Assembly: GCA_013399875.1 (NCBI GenBank) | Contig: VXAZ01001749.1 | Location: 467,429 to 531,428, forward strand | Length of the DNA stretch: 64,000 nt | Source of the DNA: Gymnorhina tibicen | Lineage: Eukaryota; Chordata; Aves; Passeriformes; Artamidae | Direction: 5' to 3' | Shown: positions 25,561 to 37,620 of the stretch, one piece after another | Numbering within the stretch: position 1 is the stretch's first letter | How the letters are laid out: the number at the start of each line of letters is the position of its first letter | Notes under the pieces: model-generated | The model's input: only the letters and a program-made list of their open reading frames with translations | Told to the model about the DNA's origin: nothing | The model's database searches: none | Made by a program: the position numbers and the translations under genes

Positions 25561-25856
25561 TGTTGTGATAATGAGTGACACAGAGTCCGCAGGCAGGTGC
25601 AAAGGAGAGCCCCTTCATTACAAAAACCCAGCCTTTTTAAGCAGTTAGCCAGTTATCTGTTTACGTAGTTTTAAGGCACAACAAACATAATTCAACCAAC
25701 CACCGCACACCACGATGTGAGCACGCCATGGTCACACAGCATGTTTTTCTACCCCTAATTCAGCTGTGTCTCCTTCCCACAGTCCTCTTCTACTCAGCTG
25801 AAGTAACAGGCCTGAGCCATGATTTTTTACAAAGACAACAAGGCCTTCATGCAACA
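25561..25856 (-). mobile_element. Solo LTR of an endogenous retrovirus
   Basis: A 296-base segment begins TGTTG and ends CAACA, the short inverted termini of a retroviral LTR, and is flanked on each side by the 4-base duplication GTAT (25557-25560 and 25857-25860). The segment is more GC-rich than the intron around it and contains a CTTAAAAAGG TATA-like word followed by U5-like sequence on the minus strand. There is no internal gag, pol or env sequence, so this is a solo LTR left by recombination. A 4-base duplication is typical of ERV1 (gammaretrovirus-like) elements, though family assignment is inference. Confidence 0.75.
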
Positions 25857-26417
25857 GTATATAGACAATTTCTGTTCTCCAAATGTGCAATCATGGGCAC
25901 ATGATGTAAAATACTTCAGCTTAAAGGAAAATGAGTTTAGGAACAATTCACAAAACAGTTTGGAAATTCTAGTGTAGATAACAGGAGAAATACAAATTCC
26001 CAAATATACTTATTTTTAAAAGCTTTTTAAAGATAATAACACAATTTAAAAAATTTACAAAAATTATAGGTTTACTGCATCAAGCCTTGGATTTCATAAT
26101 ACTAACGAAAAAAGTTCTCTGGGACCTTTCATGAATTTTTATCCAATGTGCCTATAGCTCAAGGATGACTGTTCAATTCTGTTTGGCTTATTTAGGAACC
26201 TTAACACAACATATTACTTGATTCTTCAAAGCAAGGTCCCTTCCTGACAGAAAAATTGTATTTTGCTGTCACAAACAATTACAAATCTACGTCTATGAAA
26301 ATGTTCCCAATTTGAGGGGCATAACTTATTTTAGACAGTAAATCACTGAGACGTCTTTACCCCTTGGACAGCCAAAATACAGGGGTCAGATTTATGAGAG
26401 CTCCCAATGAATTCCTG

Positions 26418-26590
26418 AGACCTGAAGAAAGATGTGGATGTCTACCCTGGAAGTGTCCAAGGCCAGGCCAGATGTGCCCTTGAGCAGCCTGGTTGAGGGG
26501 ACGGTGTCCCTGTCCATGGCAGGGGGGGTTGGAACTGGACTCCAAGGTCCCTTTCAGCCCAAACCATTTTATGATACTCTATGATGATGA
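26418..26590 (+). mobile_element. CR1 LINE 3' end, short and diverged
   Basis: The plus strand shows the CR1 terminal pattern: GTGTCCAAGGCCAGGCCAGATG, a GAGCAGCCTGGTTGAGGGG block, TTGGAACTGGACTCCAAGG, and a terminal TATGATACTCTATGATGATG related to the CR1 3' repeat. It is heavily 5'-truncated and non-coding. Confidence 0.88.
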
Positions 26591-27206
26591 TTCTGTTTCC
26601 TGTTTCCTAAGATAACTGATAAGAAAATAGGCATTTGAGGAAAACAAGGTATTTTCTTTATTCTATTGTTGACTTTCCAGTTTCAATTAAGGTCTTTACC
26701 ATTCTCTAAGCAAACACCATTAATAAGCAGAAGCCTGTAACTCTGGTGACAGTCCTCAGGAAATCACACTAAGATTTCATTTAAAGCTAAATCTGCAATT
26801 TTTCTTCATAAGAGAAGTATCTCTTATGCAAGTATAATCATGCCTCTGAATAAGAATGTTTAGTCTTTGTGTTCTTTCTTACGTGGGTTTGCCATCCCCA
26901 TTAGCATAAATTCCTTTTTTTAAATTTTTTTTTTTATTTTTAACAAATAAGATGCATTTTTTATGAGTTAATCTGTATAGAGCCAGAACATCAGGAAAAA
27001 GCAACAGCATGTTATTCTTCTAGCAGAGGCAAATAATACTGCATGGAAAACTCTGCTACCTTGAGCTGAGATTAATAAATAAGGGAACTTGAAACCAGAA
27101 AGTAGTAGGATAAAAAACTATCAGAAGGCAGTACCAGCACTACAGAAAGAACAATTAGAAATGTCTTTCTACCTAGGTTCTTTGCACTGTCTTCATAAAT
27201 TCCTAC

Positions 27207-27298
27207 CTTGAGTACTCAGTTTTGTTGAAGATTTAGTTTGCTCTTCTAGTTGTTGGCTTCCAGGAATGACAGGGGGACTGAACACATTTAACCAGTCC
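27207..27298 (-). CDS. CFAP20DC: CFAP20DC penultimate coding exon
   Basis: This 92-base exon follows a 13.3 kb intron. It has acceptor aaattttaatttttcag, one base completing the split Arg codon, 30 codons and one trailing base, with donor CAAG|GTAGGAA. It encodes DWLNVFSPPVIPGSQQLEEQ followed by a short Thr/Ser/Lys-rich stretch. I recall the core DWLN-F/L-SPP in human C3orf67. DWLNVFSPP is a hydrophobic-aromatic short motif between polar linkers, so it may be a docking peptide (inference). No other function is visible. Confidence 0.88.
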
Positions 27299-28410
27299 CT
27301 GAAAAATTAAAATAAAAATATAATTCATAAAAGCACAGTTTGTATTCCTATTTTTTCTAATTCTTTTGATTATTTAAAAAAAATCAAAGGAAATCTCAGG
27401 TTGTCAAGTGTTCTGAAACAAAATCAAGCTGGATTTTATTATTATAAAAATAAACTTTCCAGTTAATACAATTATTAAATGTTAAGGTTTTCTTCCTTCC
27501 TTAGCCTTTTCACCTGTTCTGATCACATAAAAATCTGTGGTTTAAGTCAGGTTTGCTTTTTAGATTTCAGCTGGTGTGGCTCTCTCAGCACAGGGTGTAC
27601 AGGAGGTGTGATCCATAACACACAGAGTTATCCTTTGAAAGTCCACAGGACCCATCAGAGTCTTTTTCTGAGGAATAAAGGCTTGGAATGAACAACCTGT
27701 GGGAGTCAATTTGATTAAAAATCCTTACCCCCTCTAAGGAAAGAGGCTCAAAGACAATCACAAGATGTGTTTGGTTTGGTTACCAGACTTGGCAGTGCTT
27801 GGTGCCCCTGCCATAGGGTGACACAGAACGTGGTGTAACATTCCCTGTCTGGATGGGTGGTGAGTTAGAGCTGAGTTTAGACAGGAAATGGATGCCACTA
27901 ACACTTCTCTGAAGAGGAAACGTTGGATTGAGTGTTGCCGATATGGGGGAAAAACATCCTTAGGCAAATACATTATAAATAATTCTTTATATCCGTTTCC
28001 TATTATTATAAAATATTGTATGTAATAAATAAAAATTTGTTACTGAACATAACATGATTCTACCCACTGGCCAGACAATATAGAGGACTCTTATCACAAG
28101 TGTCATGTATCTATTTCACTTCTGTAAAGAAAAAGATTTTGATGGGATCTTCATCATAGAGGAGAAAGTACTTTCTTCTCCTATTCATGGACAAATTATG
28201 TCTCTCCTGGACACTAGGGTGATAACTTCTAAAAATTATTTTCGTGCTATCATACATTCATGCAAAGTTCAATGTTCCTTTCACATGCCCCACTTTATGA
28301 AACACTGTTTTTGATTGTTATAGCTCAGAGAACGGAAAACAGAACAGCTGTTTTATTGTAATTGTTGTCACGGTTTTTTATTGTAAACTGCAGTGCAGTG
28401 ACCGAGTCAC

Positions 28411-29110
28411 TCACATTATACTATCAGTCAGAGAAAGATAGCCCTGGAAGGACACATCAAAGTCACAAAGACATGCCTTGTTCAGGTGACCACGTCTTGT
28501 AATTCTTTTCACACCTGAAATTAATCTCCGCACACTGTGCATAGCTGATGTTTCCTTACGTTCCCATCTCTCCAGCAGTAAAGAGCTGTAACACATTAAA
28601 GCTTCCATATCATCATTAACTAGACTGAAAAACTGCAAGTCAACACTTGAACACAGAATTTGAGGGACCTCAGTGAACCACCTCTTTTTGACAGAACCGG
28701 ATCCATTGTTTTTGACCAACCCATTTCACCGCAAGGCAAGAGGCATGGAAGGGGATAAATTCCCGTATGTTTGCTTCATGCTGATGGGAGCAGAGCAGCT
28801 CTAAAGAGTAAATTAAACTTGGTTTGGGACTGATTCAACTTATGTCTGGCTGTTCCAACAGCTGGCACAAAAGCATTATGCATGTGAACTTGTGCTACAG
28901 GCCAGGGAGATTAGCCAGAGCTGTAGAGGTAACTTCAACATCAATGGATTTGTCTAAAAGGGATAAATTTTTCCAAAGCTTGGCAGATTTCTTTACATTC
29001 CAGGCTGTAATTGTTTCAACTTGATTGTCCAACACCAAGGAAACAGGTAATACACTTCTATTTTCTGAAAAGCCTTCATGATCTCATGTACAAGTTGCAT
29101 CTGTCAGAGA
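28411..29110 (-). pseudogene. Decayed coding-like segment of unknown origin
   Basis: On the minus strand about 700 bases read as protein-like sequence through a series of open stretches broken by at least two in-frame stops and one frameshift. The last piece is a 102-codon frame at 28411-28719 containing VPQILCSSVDL, SSLLLERWERKE and DFDVSFQGYLSLTDS. The composition (Leu-rich helices, few prolines) is like that of helical-repeat proteins. Two AATAAA signals on the same strand follow at 28377-28382 and 28352-28357, as at the end of a copied mRNA. A weak resemblance to part of the ATR HEAT-repeat region was noticed from memory, and one patch (ITAWNVKKSAKLWKNL) resembles the C-terminal end of pogo/Jerky-type DDE transposases. 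Neither is established. It is intronic to, and on the same strand as, CFAP20DC. Confidence 0.3.
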
Positions 29111-31179
29111 AATCTGGCAAGGCTCAATCATCTGGTACAATTGCTAAAATATGCCAACAGCTTTTTTTTTTTTGTTAGTTTTTCTGCTACTTCTGGACTT
29201 GTTACTGATTCTACATCATCTCCTGTTGGCATGTGTGCATAATCTAGGTTGAATCTGGGGACAGCCACCTATCTGTTTGCAGTCAAAATGGAAAAAACTA
29301 ATTTTCTGCCTCAGGAAACAGAACTGTTGGTGTAGAAATCCTGCAAGCAGTATAGTAGATTTAAAGGAAGAGATATTGAATTTTCCATCGTGTCAAAATG
29401 TAAAAAACATACTTTAAAATTTTCTTACACCATCATATTATTTTGACATATATGGCCAGCGTCACAGCCAATCCTTCTCTTCTGCTGTTAGCTAAGGCCA
29501 GTGGGAGTTGGTACAACCAATCCACACAGCCATATGCTTGCCTAGACCTCTCATTATTAGCTGTCTGTCATTGCTCACCAGATCTGTGTTCCCTGAATGC
29601 AGCCAAAGGCTCTTTGTTTACACCAAAGCTTCAGAAGTTTTTAGGAATAACAGTTAAATGCAGGCTGATACCTGGTAGCATGGTAGAATAGATTTTCCAT
29701 TCCTGTCCCTTGCATGTGTGGTTTGATCTGCCTCAAAATCAGCAACCATAAACATGAAATCTGACCATCCTCACAGGATGTGGGCTGACAGCACAAAGCA
29801 GCAGCACAAACCTGATTCTCTACAATTGCACTGAAACACAAAGTCAGCAAAGGCAAAGGTGATCTCTCAGAGAAACTGCATCAATTTTAAGGAAGGTAGG
29901 GAAGTATTCTGAGTGTCAATCTACACCTCTGCTTGCCAAGCTACCTTTCCTTCCACATTCCCTACAGCTTTTGCAAAAGGCAGCCATGTTTGAGAGCCAG
30001 AAAAGAACTAGAATATATCTACTGGGACAACTGCTGAAGCAAAAGTGCAAGGAGAGAGAAAGAGAGTGCTCACTTCTGAAGAGAATTATCTTAGTCAGAC
30101 CAACAAACACAGTTACAAAATATAAGAGCTTTAGAGTACATATGCAGTTCTACAGGTCTGGCACAAACCAGAAGCATTTAAAGATTTGTGTTTGTCATAT
30201 AAAACATGTATCAGGGGATTCCTAAAGAAAATAGTTGGTACCTCTAAAGCAAAGAGGATGGTAGCAAGAAGGGAAGAAAGATAGTAAGGTAATTGCCTCC
30301 AATGAAAAAGAAAGAGGCAATTAATTTAGAAAACAATGAGGGAACAAGGTAATAATATCTTGTGAAACCAGTATTTGTGCTATATTAATAGTTCTTTTTA
30401 CTCAGGAAATTGATGAATTTTAGTTTGAAATCTCATATCTGGAAGATCTGCATGAAATATTAAGTCTGAGAAGTCAGAGATGGCATGATTTTTTGAGTAG
30501 CTAGGTGATTTTATCTTTGATCTTGTCCTTCATTTACTGGAGCCAAATATTATATAAAGGTGTTGTTCAGTTTCATATTAATATTTATTTAGATGACTCA
30601 GTAGGTGAATAATTACTTTTTCTAGGAGGTGCAAGTGTAAGATCTAATGATTTTGATGGTTCTAGAAGGAGGCAAAGAAGTTTTTATCAAAGGCAGAAGC
30701 AACAGAGATGTGTTGGAAAGTTTAATACTTCCTATTAAGAAAGTCCTGATTCAGTTCATGTTTTTTCTCTCAGTGTCCAAGAAAAACAAATAGTTTTGCT
30801 ATTCAACTCCCTTCCAACAAGACGAGTAATCAAAACATCACAGTGTTAGGGATTCATTGTTGACTTAGTATTACTTTCCAGGATAAAACATTTTACACTA
30901 TATATATTTATATATAAAACTGGTTTACTACCTCTGTAAGTTAGTTAGCAAAGTCTAAATTAACCTCCTAAAATCTTGAAGAGAAATTTTAAAGAAATCT
31001 CATGAGTGCCGAAATCTTCCTGGTCAAATTACAGCGGAGAGTAAGTGCTGGCAGTTGATGGATAAATTTCTGAGGAGTGGGTTTACAGCAGAAATTCTGA
31101 CAGATGCTGCAGCTGAGCAGTCACAACAAACTTTCCACAGTAAAATCTGCAGTTGCTTTTAGGAAGCAACTAAAGCATA

Positions 31180-31203
31180 TGTGTGTGTGTGTGGGGGGGG
31201 GGG
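31180..31203. repeat. (TG)n followed by an 11-base G run
   Basis: TG dinucleotides (31180-31192) run directly into G11 (31193-31203). It lies in the largest CFAP20DC intron. Confidence 0.95.
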
Positions 31204-33702
31204 TGCGACAGAGGGTTTCAGAGAATTTTGAAAAAGCATCCTGAAAAATGTGTTAGACCTTGACAGAAGGGCAAGGATAGCATGGAGGCAACCGGCAATA
31301 GTCTGAGAAACACAGACTGTGGCCTATGTTCCTGTTTATTGTGGTTTTATTCTGAGGGAATAAAGAATATGTATTTTTTGAGAACTTATTAAAGAAGCTA
31401 GTTTATCTCATTAAAACAGAGAAGCTAATCACACATTCTGACTAATTAAAAACACTCTATTTATACTATCAATGCCTCCAGCTGTAATCAATACAATCAA
31501 TGTGCAATAAACTATCTAGAGCTTCCTGATAACAGTGTGGAATGCCAAATATTGTCTTTTGACATTGTGAGCTGCTTTGTAGGAAGGCTCAGAATAGGTT
31601 CCACACACACTTGACAGTATCATGTACCTTTAGTGCTTGCACCAAAATTCTTTATTGTTCTGAAAGCTATTCTCCATACCAAAATATAATGCAAACGTAA
31701 TATAATCTTGTTATATTTTTCTTAAAAAATATTATTTAAAAATTATGTAAAAATACTTTCAGATAAGAGAGGTCATACAGTGAAATATCACATGACAGCT
31801 GAACTCTGATGAAAAGCAAAATAACCTTTTGGACTTATGAACATAATTTTCAGTTTTATGACAGTATGTTAAATTTTGCAGGAAATTTGCCTCCATCAGC
31901 AAAGTCTGTTGAGAAAATTAGTGGCGCTTTATTAAGTAGCACTTATCAATGACAATGTATTAAAATTATTACCATCAACAGAAATTCTTAGAATCAGAAG
32001 TTTTTCACTGAAATCTTAATGAACACCTTTGATACTTTGATTTTTTCACAGATCTTTTGCAGACTGGGAGACTGAGAAAATGTCAAATCACTTAGTATAA
32101 AGATTTTTAATATTGCACTGACTTGAGATAGCATACTTTATTGCATTTCTTTTGGATCATATTTAATTTGTATTATTTAAATCAATGGGATCATTTAATC
32201 CACTTTGTTAACAAAATTGAAATGCTTCAAAGTTTTAGTATGGTTTTGTCCAACAATCTATACCAAAATTAAGAGAAATACTTGTTCAGCCTTGTAGTAT
32301 ACTACAGAAGTGCAAGGAGAGGGCTCCATTATATCAAATCAGGGAATGAAAAACCAGCATCAGTTTTGTAACATTACCAACACATCAGACTGACAGTCTA
32401 TTCAGCACCTGAAGGGTACAATCACTAAAACCACAAAAGATCGTATTTAACTGCATCTACTTAGTGAATTTTTATGAACTCGAGGGGAGAACGGACTTGT
32501 GTCTGGGTGAAGGAAGAGGAGCACATTTGCTGAACTGTGTTTTTACAATGGATTATTTGACTAACTGTGGAGGGCCAGAAAATGTCAACGTATGAATCAA
32601 GTGTAAAAATATTTTAACAAAAAAAGGACCAATTCCTGACATCTTGTGCAGCTATCAACTTAAATCTCAGTGCATACTTCTGCTGTATTACCAATATTTA
32701 ATACCACATGAAGCAAATCCTGCTGCAAATGCTCAAAGTGCATAAGTGATATCTTACCATGATGCACTGAATGCAGAGTGCCAGCTCACATCTAAAGTAT
32801 GGTTCAGTTCTGCTAAGATAGAGACTTATTTTCCTCTTGTTTTTAATTTTAATTACATATATTTAAGAAAGTTTAGTAGAGACTATCTCAGTTCTTAGAT
32901 AAATTAATAAAAAGTCACCCGGCTTTGTAAGACCCATCATCTATTCCCTGATACATCTTTTTTTGGAGCATGAGTTGCTCGTTAGGCTCCTCTAGATTAG
33001 AAGATGTGAATTTTCAATTATTTCCATATCTGGTCAGCTTCAGGCACATGTGTAACTTCATTAACTTAAGCCAAATTACCTTCACACACCTATTTTGTTT
33101 CTGCTCTGCCATATGGTAATCCTGCATGCATAATGGGAGGTTTGGGTTTATTTTTTAATAGAAGTACCTCCATAGAAATAAACTCTTCAATAATAGCTTC
33201 AGTAGTGAAGCAAGGACTTTTGTAGACCACTAATAATGAGATTTGTTTAACGTATGTACAAAATGCAAATACAATTTGAAAATATTTTGAAACTAAGTTC
33301 TACATATGACTGTAATAATTATGAAATCACCTGAGCTTTAAATTGTCCATTATTGTATTTAAAATGCTTTAAACAATTCAAATTCTTGAAAATTTGAAAG
33401 TTTTTACATAAAAATGCCATAAACTAAGACAAATTCAGTATTAATTTATACATCAATAACTGTTCAGTGGTACTCAGTTCCAGGTGGGGAAACCAGCATT
33501 TTTTAAATGAAAAACTGAGTGAGTTCACAGAAGCAGAAGATATACTACCAAAAGAATACAGAGTATACTTCTACATAAAAATCAAGGATTTTTGAACACA
33601 TATTTTAACAGGAATCTTGAAAAATAACATAAATATATATCTTCTTATGACTTTGCATGAATTGGAAGTTCTATTATGAAAAGTATTTAAGGGCAATCTG
33701 GA

Positions 33703-33732
33703 AATAAATTGATGATTTAAAAAAAAAAAAAA
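33703..33732 (+). other. AATAAA followed by an A14 run
   Basis: AATAAA (33703-33708) is followed ten bases later by fourteen A residues (33719-33732), the arrangement at the 3' end of a retroposed mRNA. The 200 bases before it are AT-rich with no coding signal, so a retrocopied 3' UTR is possible but unproven. Confidence 0.3.
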
Positions 33733-36462
33733 CAAGCCATGAGCTACATTGTGTTATTTTCCTGGAGTGCTACTGTAGTTTCAAGATATCATTAAATCAG
33801 CACAAACCAACACTTATCATTTCCTGCACATTTTTCACAGTGAGCTGCATTCTGACTATGAGTAATCTGTTAATCTGTTCTTTGCCTCACAATCCGTCAA
33901 AGTGACAGATTCATTCCATCCCTAATACATAATATCTTCATTTACTGTATGCCTTACTGGAACTTTCTTTTTTTCCTAGCACTAAGATTGAGGAAGTCAC
34001 AAACATATTTAGAAAATGCCTTTTCCCTTCCTCCAAAACACTTCAGCAAGTCCGTTTCGCCAAATACTGCACTTCTAATGGAGGCAGGGACCTCCTTAAA
34101 AGCTAAATAATTTAATTGTCCATGAGTTAGTAACATGAGATCATAAAAACTACAAGTACAACTGTGCAGGGAACACTTGAATCTGCTCTTAAAGTCTTAA
34201 ATCTCTAAATGAACTATCTTAGGGGTGCTAGATTGGATTCAAGGATAACAAAGGAGATGTGAATTCTACTCACTAAACAAGATATTTAGATAATGCTAGG
34301 TGCTACTACAGGTATGTGCACTACAATCATGCTGAGTGGTATTTGCTGAAAATCTGACCTGTTAATGCTTTCCAGTTTTTCGTTCATTATCGAAGTGGAT
34401 ATGATAACTTTGTGCAGGTTATTAAAACCATACACAGTCATCTACATCTAAAAAGATGAATGACCTGAATTTGGAGGTTTAAAAACCTAGTAATTAAAAT
34501 ATTTTGCTATTTGGTCGATGTTTTGTAGTTAAATACATGAAATTTCTATCATAGCTTCTGTTAAATGGAAGGAACATTTAATTTTACTTAAACACTGAAC
34601 CTTTAGATTATCACCATGTTAGTTTGCTGGCTAGATTATAGTCTTGATATTCACTAGCCGTATAAATGCACTAGTAGAGAAAACCAGTGTTTTAACATCT
34701 GATATAAGTAAAGCACTAGCTCCTTCTTCCTTGTTGGTTGTGATTCATTTGTCAAAGATCAGCTGTATAAATTGGAAGTAATGAATTTGCAAAGGTGTGT
34801 CAAAATTCCTTTGTGTTAATCTAATCTAAGCAAGTAAATTCTAGTAACTACATTAGATACTCATTGATCAGTGAATCAAATGGATTTGCACATTTAATGA
34901 AGTGTCTTTTAGGTAGGACGTACTTACCTTTTTACATATTTTTAACAATTAAATATATTTTTTAAAAAAAAATCTATTTTACTGTTCTATCAGTTCAGGA
35001 AGCACTTGAATCTAGAGACTAAGAAGTCTTGCTGCAATTGAAGTAATTCCTTTTGCCATAACCAGCCACCAACAGCATCTGACTGTTCTGTGCAGTTCCC
35101 AAGGCTCTCAGAGTTTTCAGAAGATGGACTAAGACCTTAGGTGCTGACTTGTGGCTGGACCAAAGCAACCTGTCATCCATAAACACTGGAGATGCCCTGG
35201 AAAAAGCCACACTGGTAAAGGGCCATAGCAACAGTTCAGCTGAGTACAGAAAGAGAGATTGTAACAGTCTGGAAACAGGGATCTCATCCTTTCAATCTGA
35301 CATATCTGAGAGGTAAAATTTTTTACTGCCTATTCTCTGTCTTTACATATAAGCAAGGCCTTTGTTTGAATGGCCCAGGAATATCCAGAAAAACTGTGTG
35401 ACTGAGAATAAAATTATTCTCAGTAAGTCCTGAAGCTAATATATACATTGACATGGATGTAACAGCATGTTTGAAAGTATTTCCCATGTTTTATATTTAA
35501 ATCCTTAGTGCATATGCTGCCATGTTTCCCTGATCTCAGATTCCATACAAGGGAAAGCTATTTTTGGATTATTTTAACAAGCTTTAACATGTTAGCCACT
35601 CAGTTCTCCATAACCTTCCTGCAGCTAAGCTTTTTACCATCATGATTAAAAAATGTAACCTGTTCAATTAGATGGTTCCTGTGCCATTTGCTTCTTTTGT
35701 CATGTTCTTTTTCATGTACATTATTGCCTGACAAATGCAGCAGAACTTCACTAATTCAGATTAACGACTGGGAGATCTACTGCAAATTACTTTATTTCGT
35801 GGGTAAGTAACTGAACAAGTAAAATAAAAACCAAAGTACATTTTGTGATACATCGTTCTTGTTCAGTTACTTTGACAACTGTTGTGTAATTTTATACTAC
35901 TTCATAACATAATATTGCCTGTTTTGCAGAAGTAATGGGGTTGTATGACCTTGATCTTGTAATGAATCATAAGAATAAATATGCTTCTTTGTTTGAAAAA
36001 CTCAGTCTTTAAATGTGCTTCTTAACTAAGTTATTCTGCTATTCAAATCTTTGCATGGAAATACAAAGACCCTGTGCCTGAATTTCACACCCTGTATGAG
36101 GGAGAGTATGGTGGTTTGAACCTGAGTTGATGGACTTTCACAAGTAGTTTTTTTACTCAGGCAGCAATGTCTTTCCACTCTTCAGCAGCCAAGACTGGTT
36201 TTCCCCTACGCTGCCCAAATAAAAAAGTTGGAGCGTAAATAAATGTTATAGCTACAATCCCTCGTTTACTGCACCATTTTGTAGGTGAGTTTAATTTTAC
36301 AGAATCTCTCAATGGTATAATAACACATGCACCAGCTACTGGAATGTTTAGTTTTCATCTGGGATGGATGAGAGTACTTGAATGGTACTCTCAAAGCTGA
36401 AGATACTTTTAATATTTGGAAGTTTACAGTTGATGTGCTTTTATGCTGGAATCACTGATATT

Positions 36463-36479
36463 ATGCAAATTATGCAAAT
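36463..36479 (+). promoter_or_regulatory. Duplicated ATGCAAAT octamer motifs
   Basis: Two perfect POU/Oct octamers (36463-36470 and 36472-36479) are spaced by a single base, in AT-rich intron. This is a plausible binding site by sequence only; no nearby promoter is known. Confidence 0.35.
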
Positions 36480-37319
36480 TTCAGGTGCCATGATAATGGC
36501 AATATATATGGTAACAACAGGTTCTGAAAAAAGACTTCTCTAGAAGAAAATTTCAGAGGAAGAGAAAAAAATATTTTGTTCCCTAAAACCAAAAGTGGTC
36601 AGAACGCACAGAAAGAGGTGCTCATTATATTTACATATAATTTATAACTAACATACCTAAATTTTACCAGTCATCAAGTTTGAATATAATTAAAAAATAC
36701 TTTCAGTTAAAGGTACATGTTTATGCATTTCATGATTCATTATCTGAAGTGCTGTGCATGCATATCATTACAAAAATAAGAAAATCACCTTGTTGGATAA
36801 AGTAGCAACTGAGGATTTGGGTCCTGTCTTTTTCCTTAAGGTAAAACCAACAACTTTTTTTGAAAAGTTACTGTCCCCAAACACGCCACTCTCCATATCA
36901 ATGAAACATTTTGTGGTGACAAATCTCAAATCTATAGTATTTACCATAAAAGGGATGAAAATGTTATTTACTTTTCTTTGGGTCTATTGTGTTGTTTAGT
37001 TTTTTGTGGTTTTTTGATTGTAGAGGAAAGAATAATGATGACATCCCAATCAGTCTAACATAAAAAATGTAGGTTACAATGACAAGACAACCTGCTTTAG
37101 TCAGCTTATAACTAGCCCACATGAAGGGAGGTCAGTGGCTCTTAATCATTTGTCAGAGGCTGCGGGCCTTATCAGCTGATTTTAGATAAAAGAAACTGAA
37201 AAAGAAACATCTGGGTAAAACCTAACTGAAAATTTGGCCATGCACATTTGGCATGAAATTATTTACGTAAAATATACTTCTTGTGAAAGGATACTCAATT
37301 AAATGCTGAAATATTTGTG

Positions 37320-37620
37320 CCCTACTTTAGTGCAGTTTCTGGGGAACAACCGTTTAACAAGACGGCATCCTTTTGACCAACCAGGGGGACCCTCCTCACA
37401 CAGGTCACAAGACCAGGTGAGGGGATCCTGGCCAGCTGTCTTGTGGGGGGTGTTAGATCTCTGAATTCACCCATCACTGAGCTGCTGAGCCCCCTTGTTC
37501 CCCAGCCATCCCAGCTGGTGGCTCGGGGACTACAACAACAAGAGGAACAAATTTTATTTGGTAGTTTGGGAAGAGTTGAGTAGGATGCCAAGACAGGATC
37601 TTGTGAGGCAATGTTTATAA
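37320..37620 (-). mobile_element. LTR-like GC-rich block
   Basis: A roughly 300-base GC-rich block sits abruptly in AT-rich intron. On the minus strand it has TATAAA (37614-37619), then about 55 bases later AATAAA (37553-37558), followed by GTTGTTGT and a long GC-rich tail. This is the order of signals in a retroviral LTR (TATA, R, poly(A) signal, U5). The outer ends, target duplication and any internal region were not found, so the call is tentative. Confidence 0.35.

Larger units (their letters stand above)
21614..27206 (-). other. CFAP20DC last intron (5.6 kb)
   Basis: Phase-1 intron. It contains a solo LTR (25561-25856), a short CR1 3' end (26.4-26.6 kb), an 18-base perfect palindrome (24345-24362) and an unexplained 169-codon plus-strand open frame (22764-23273). 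The remainder is AT-rich with no recognised content. Confidence 0.7.
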
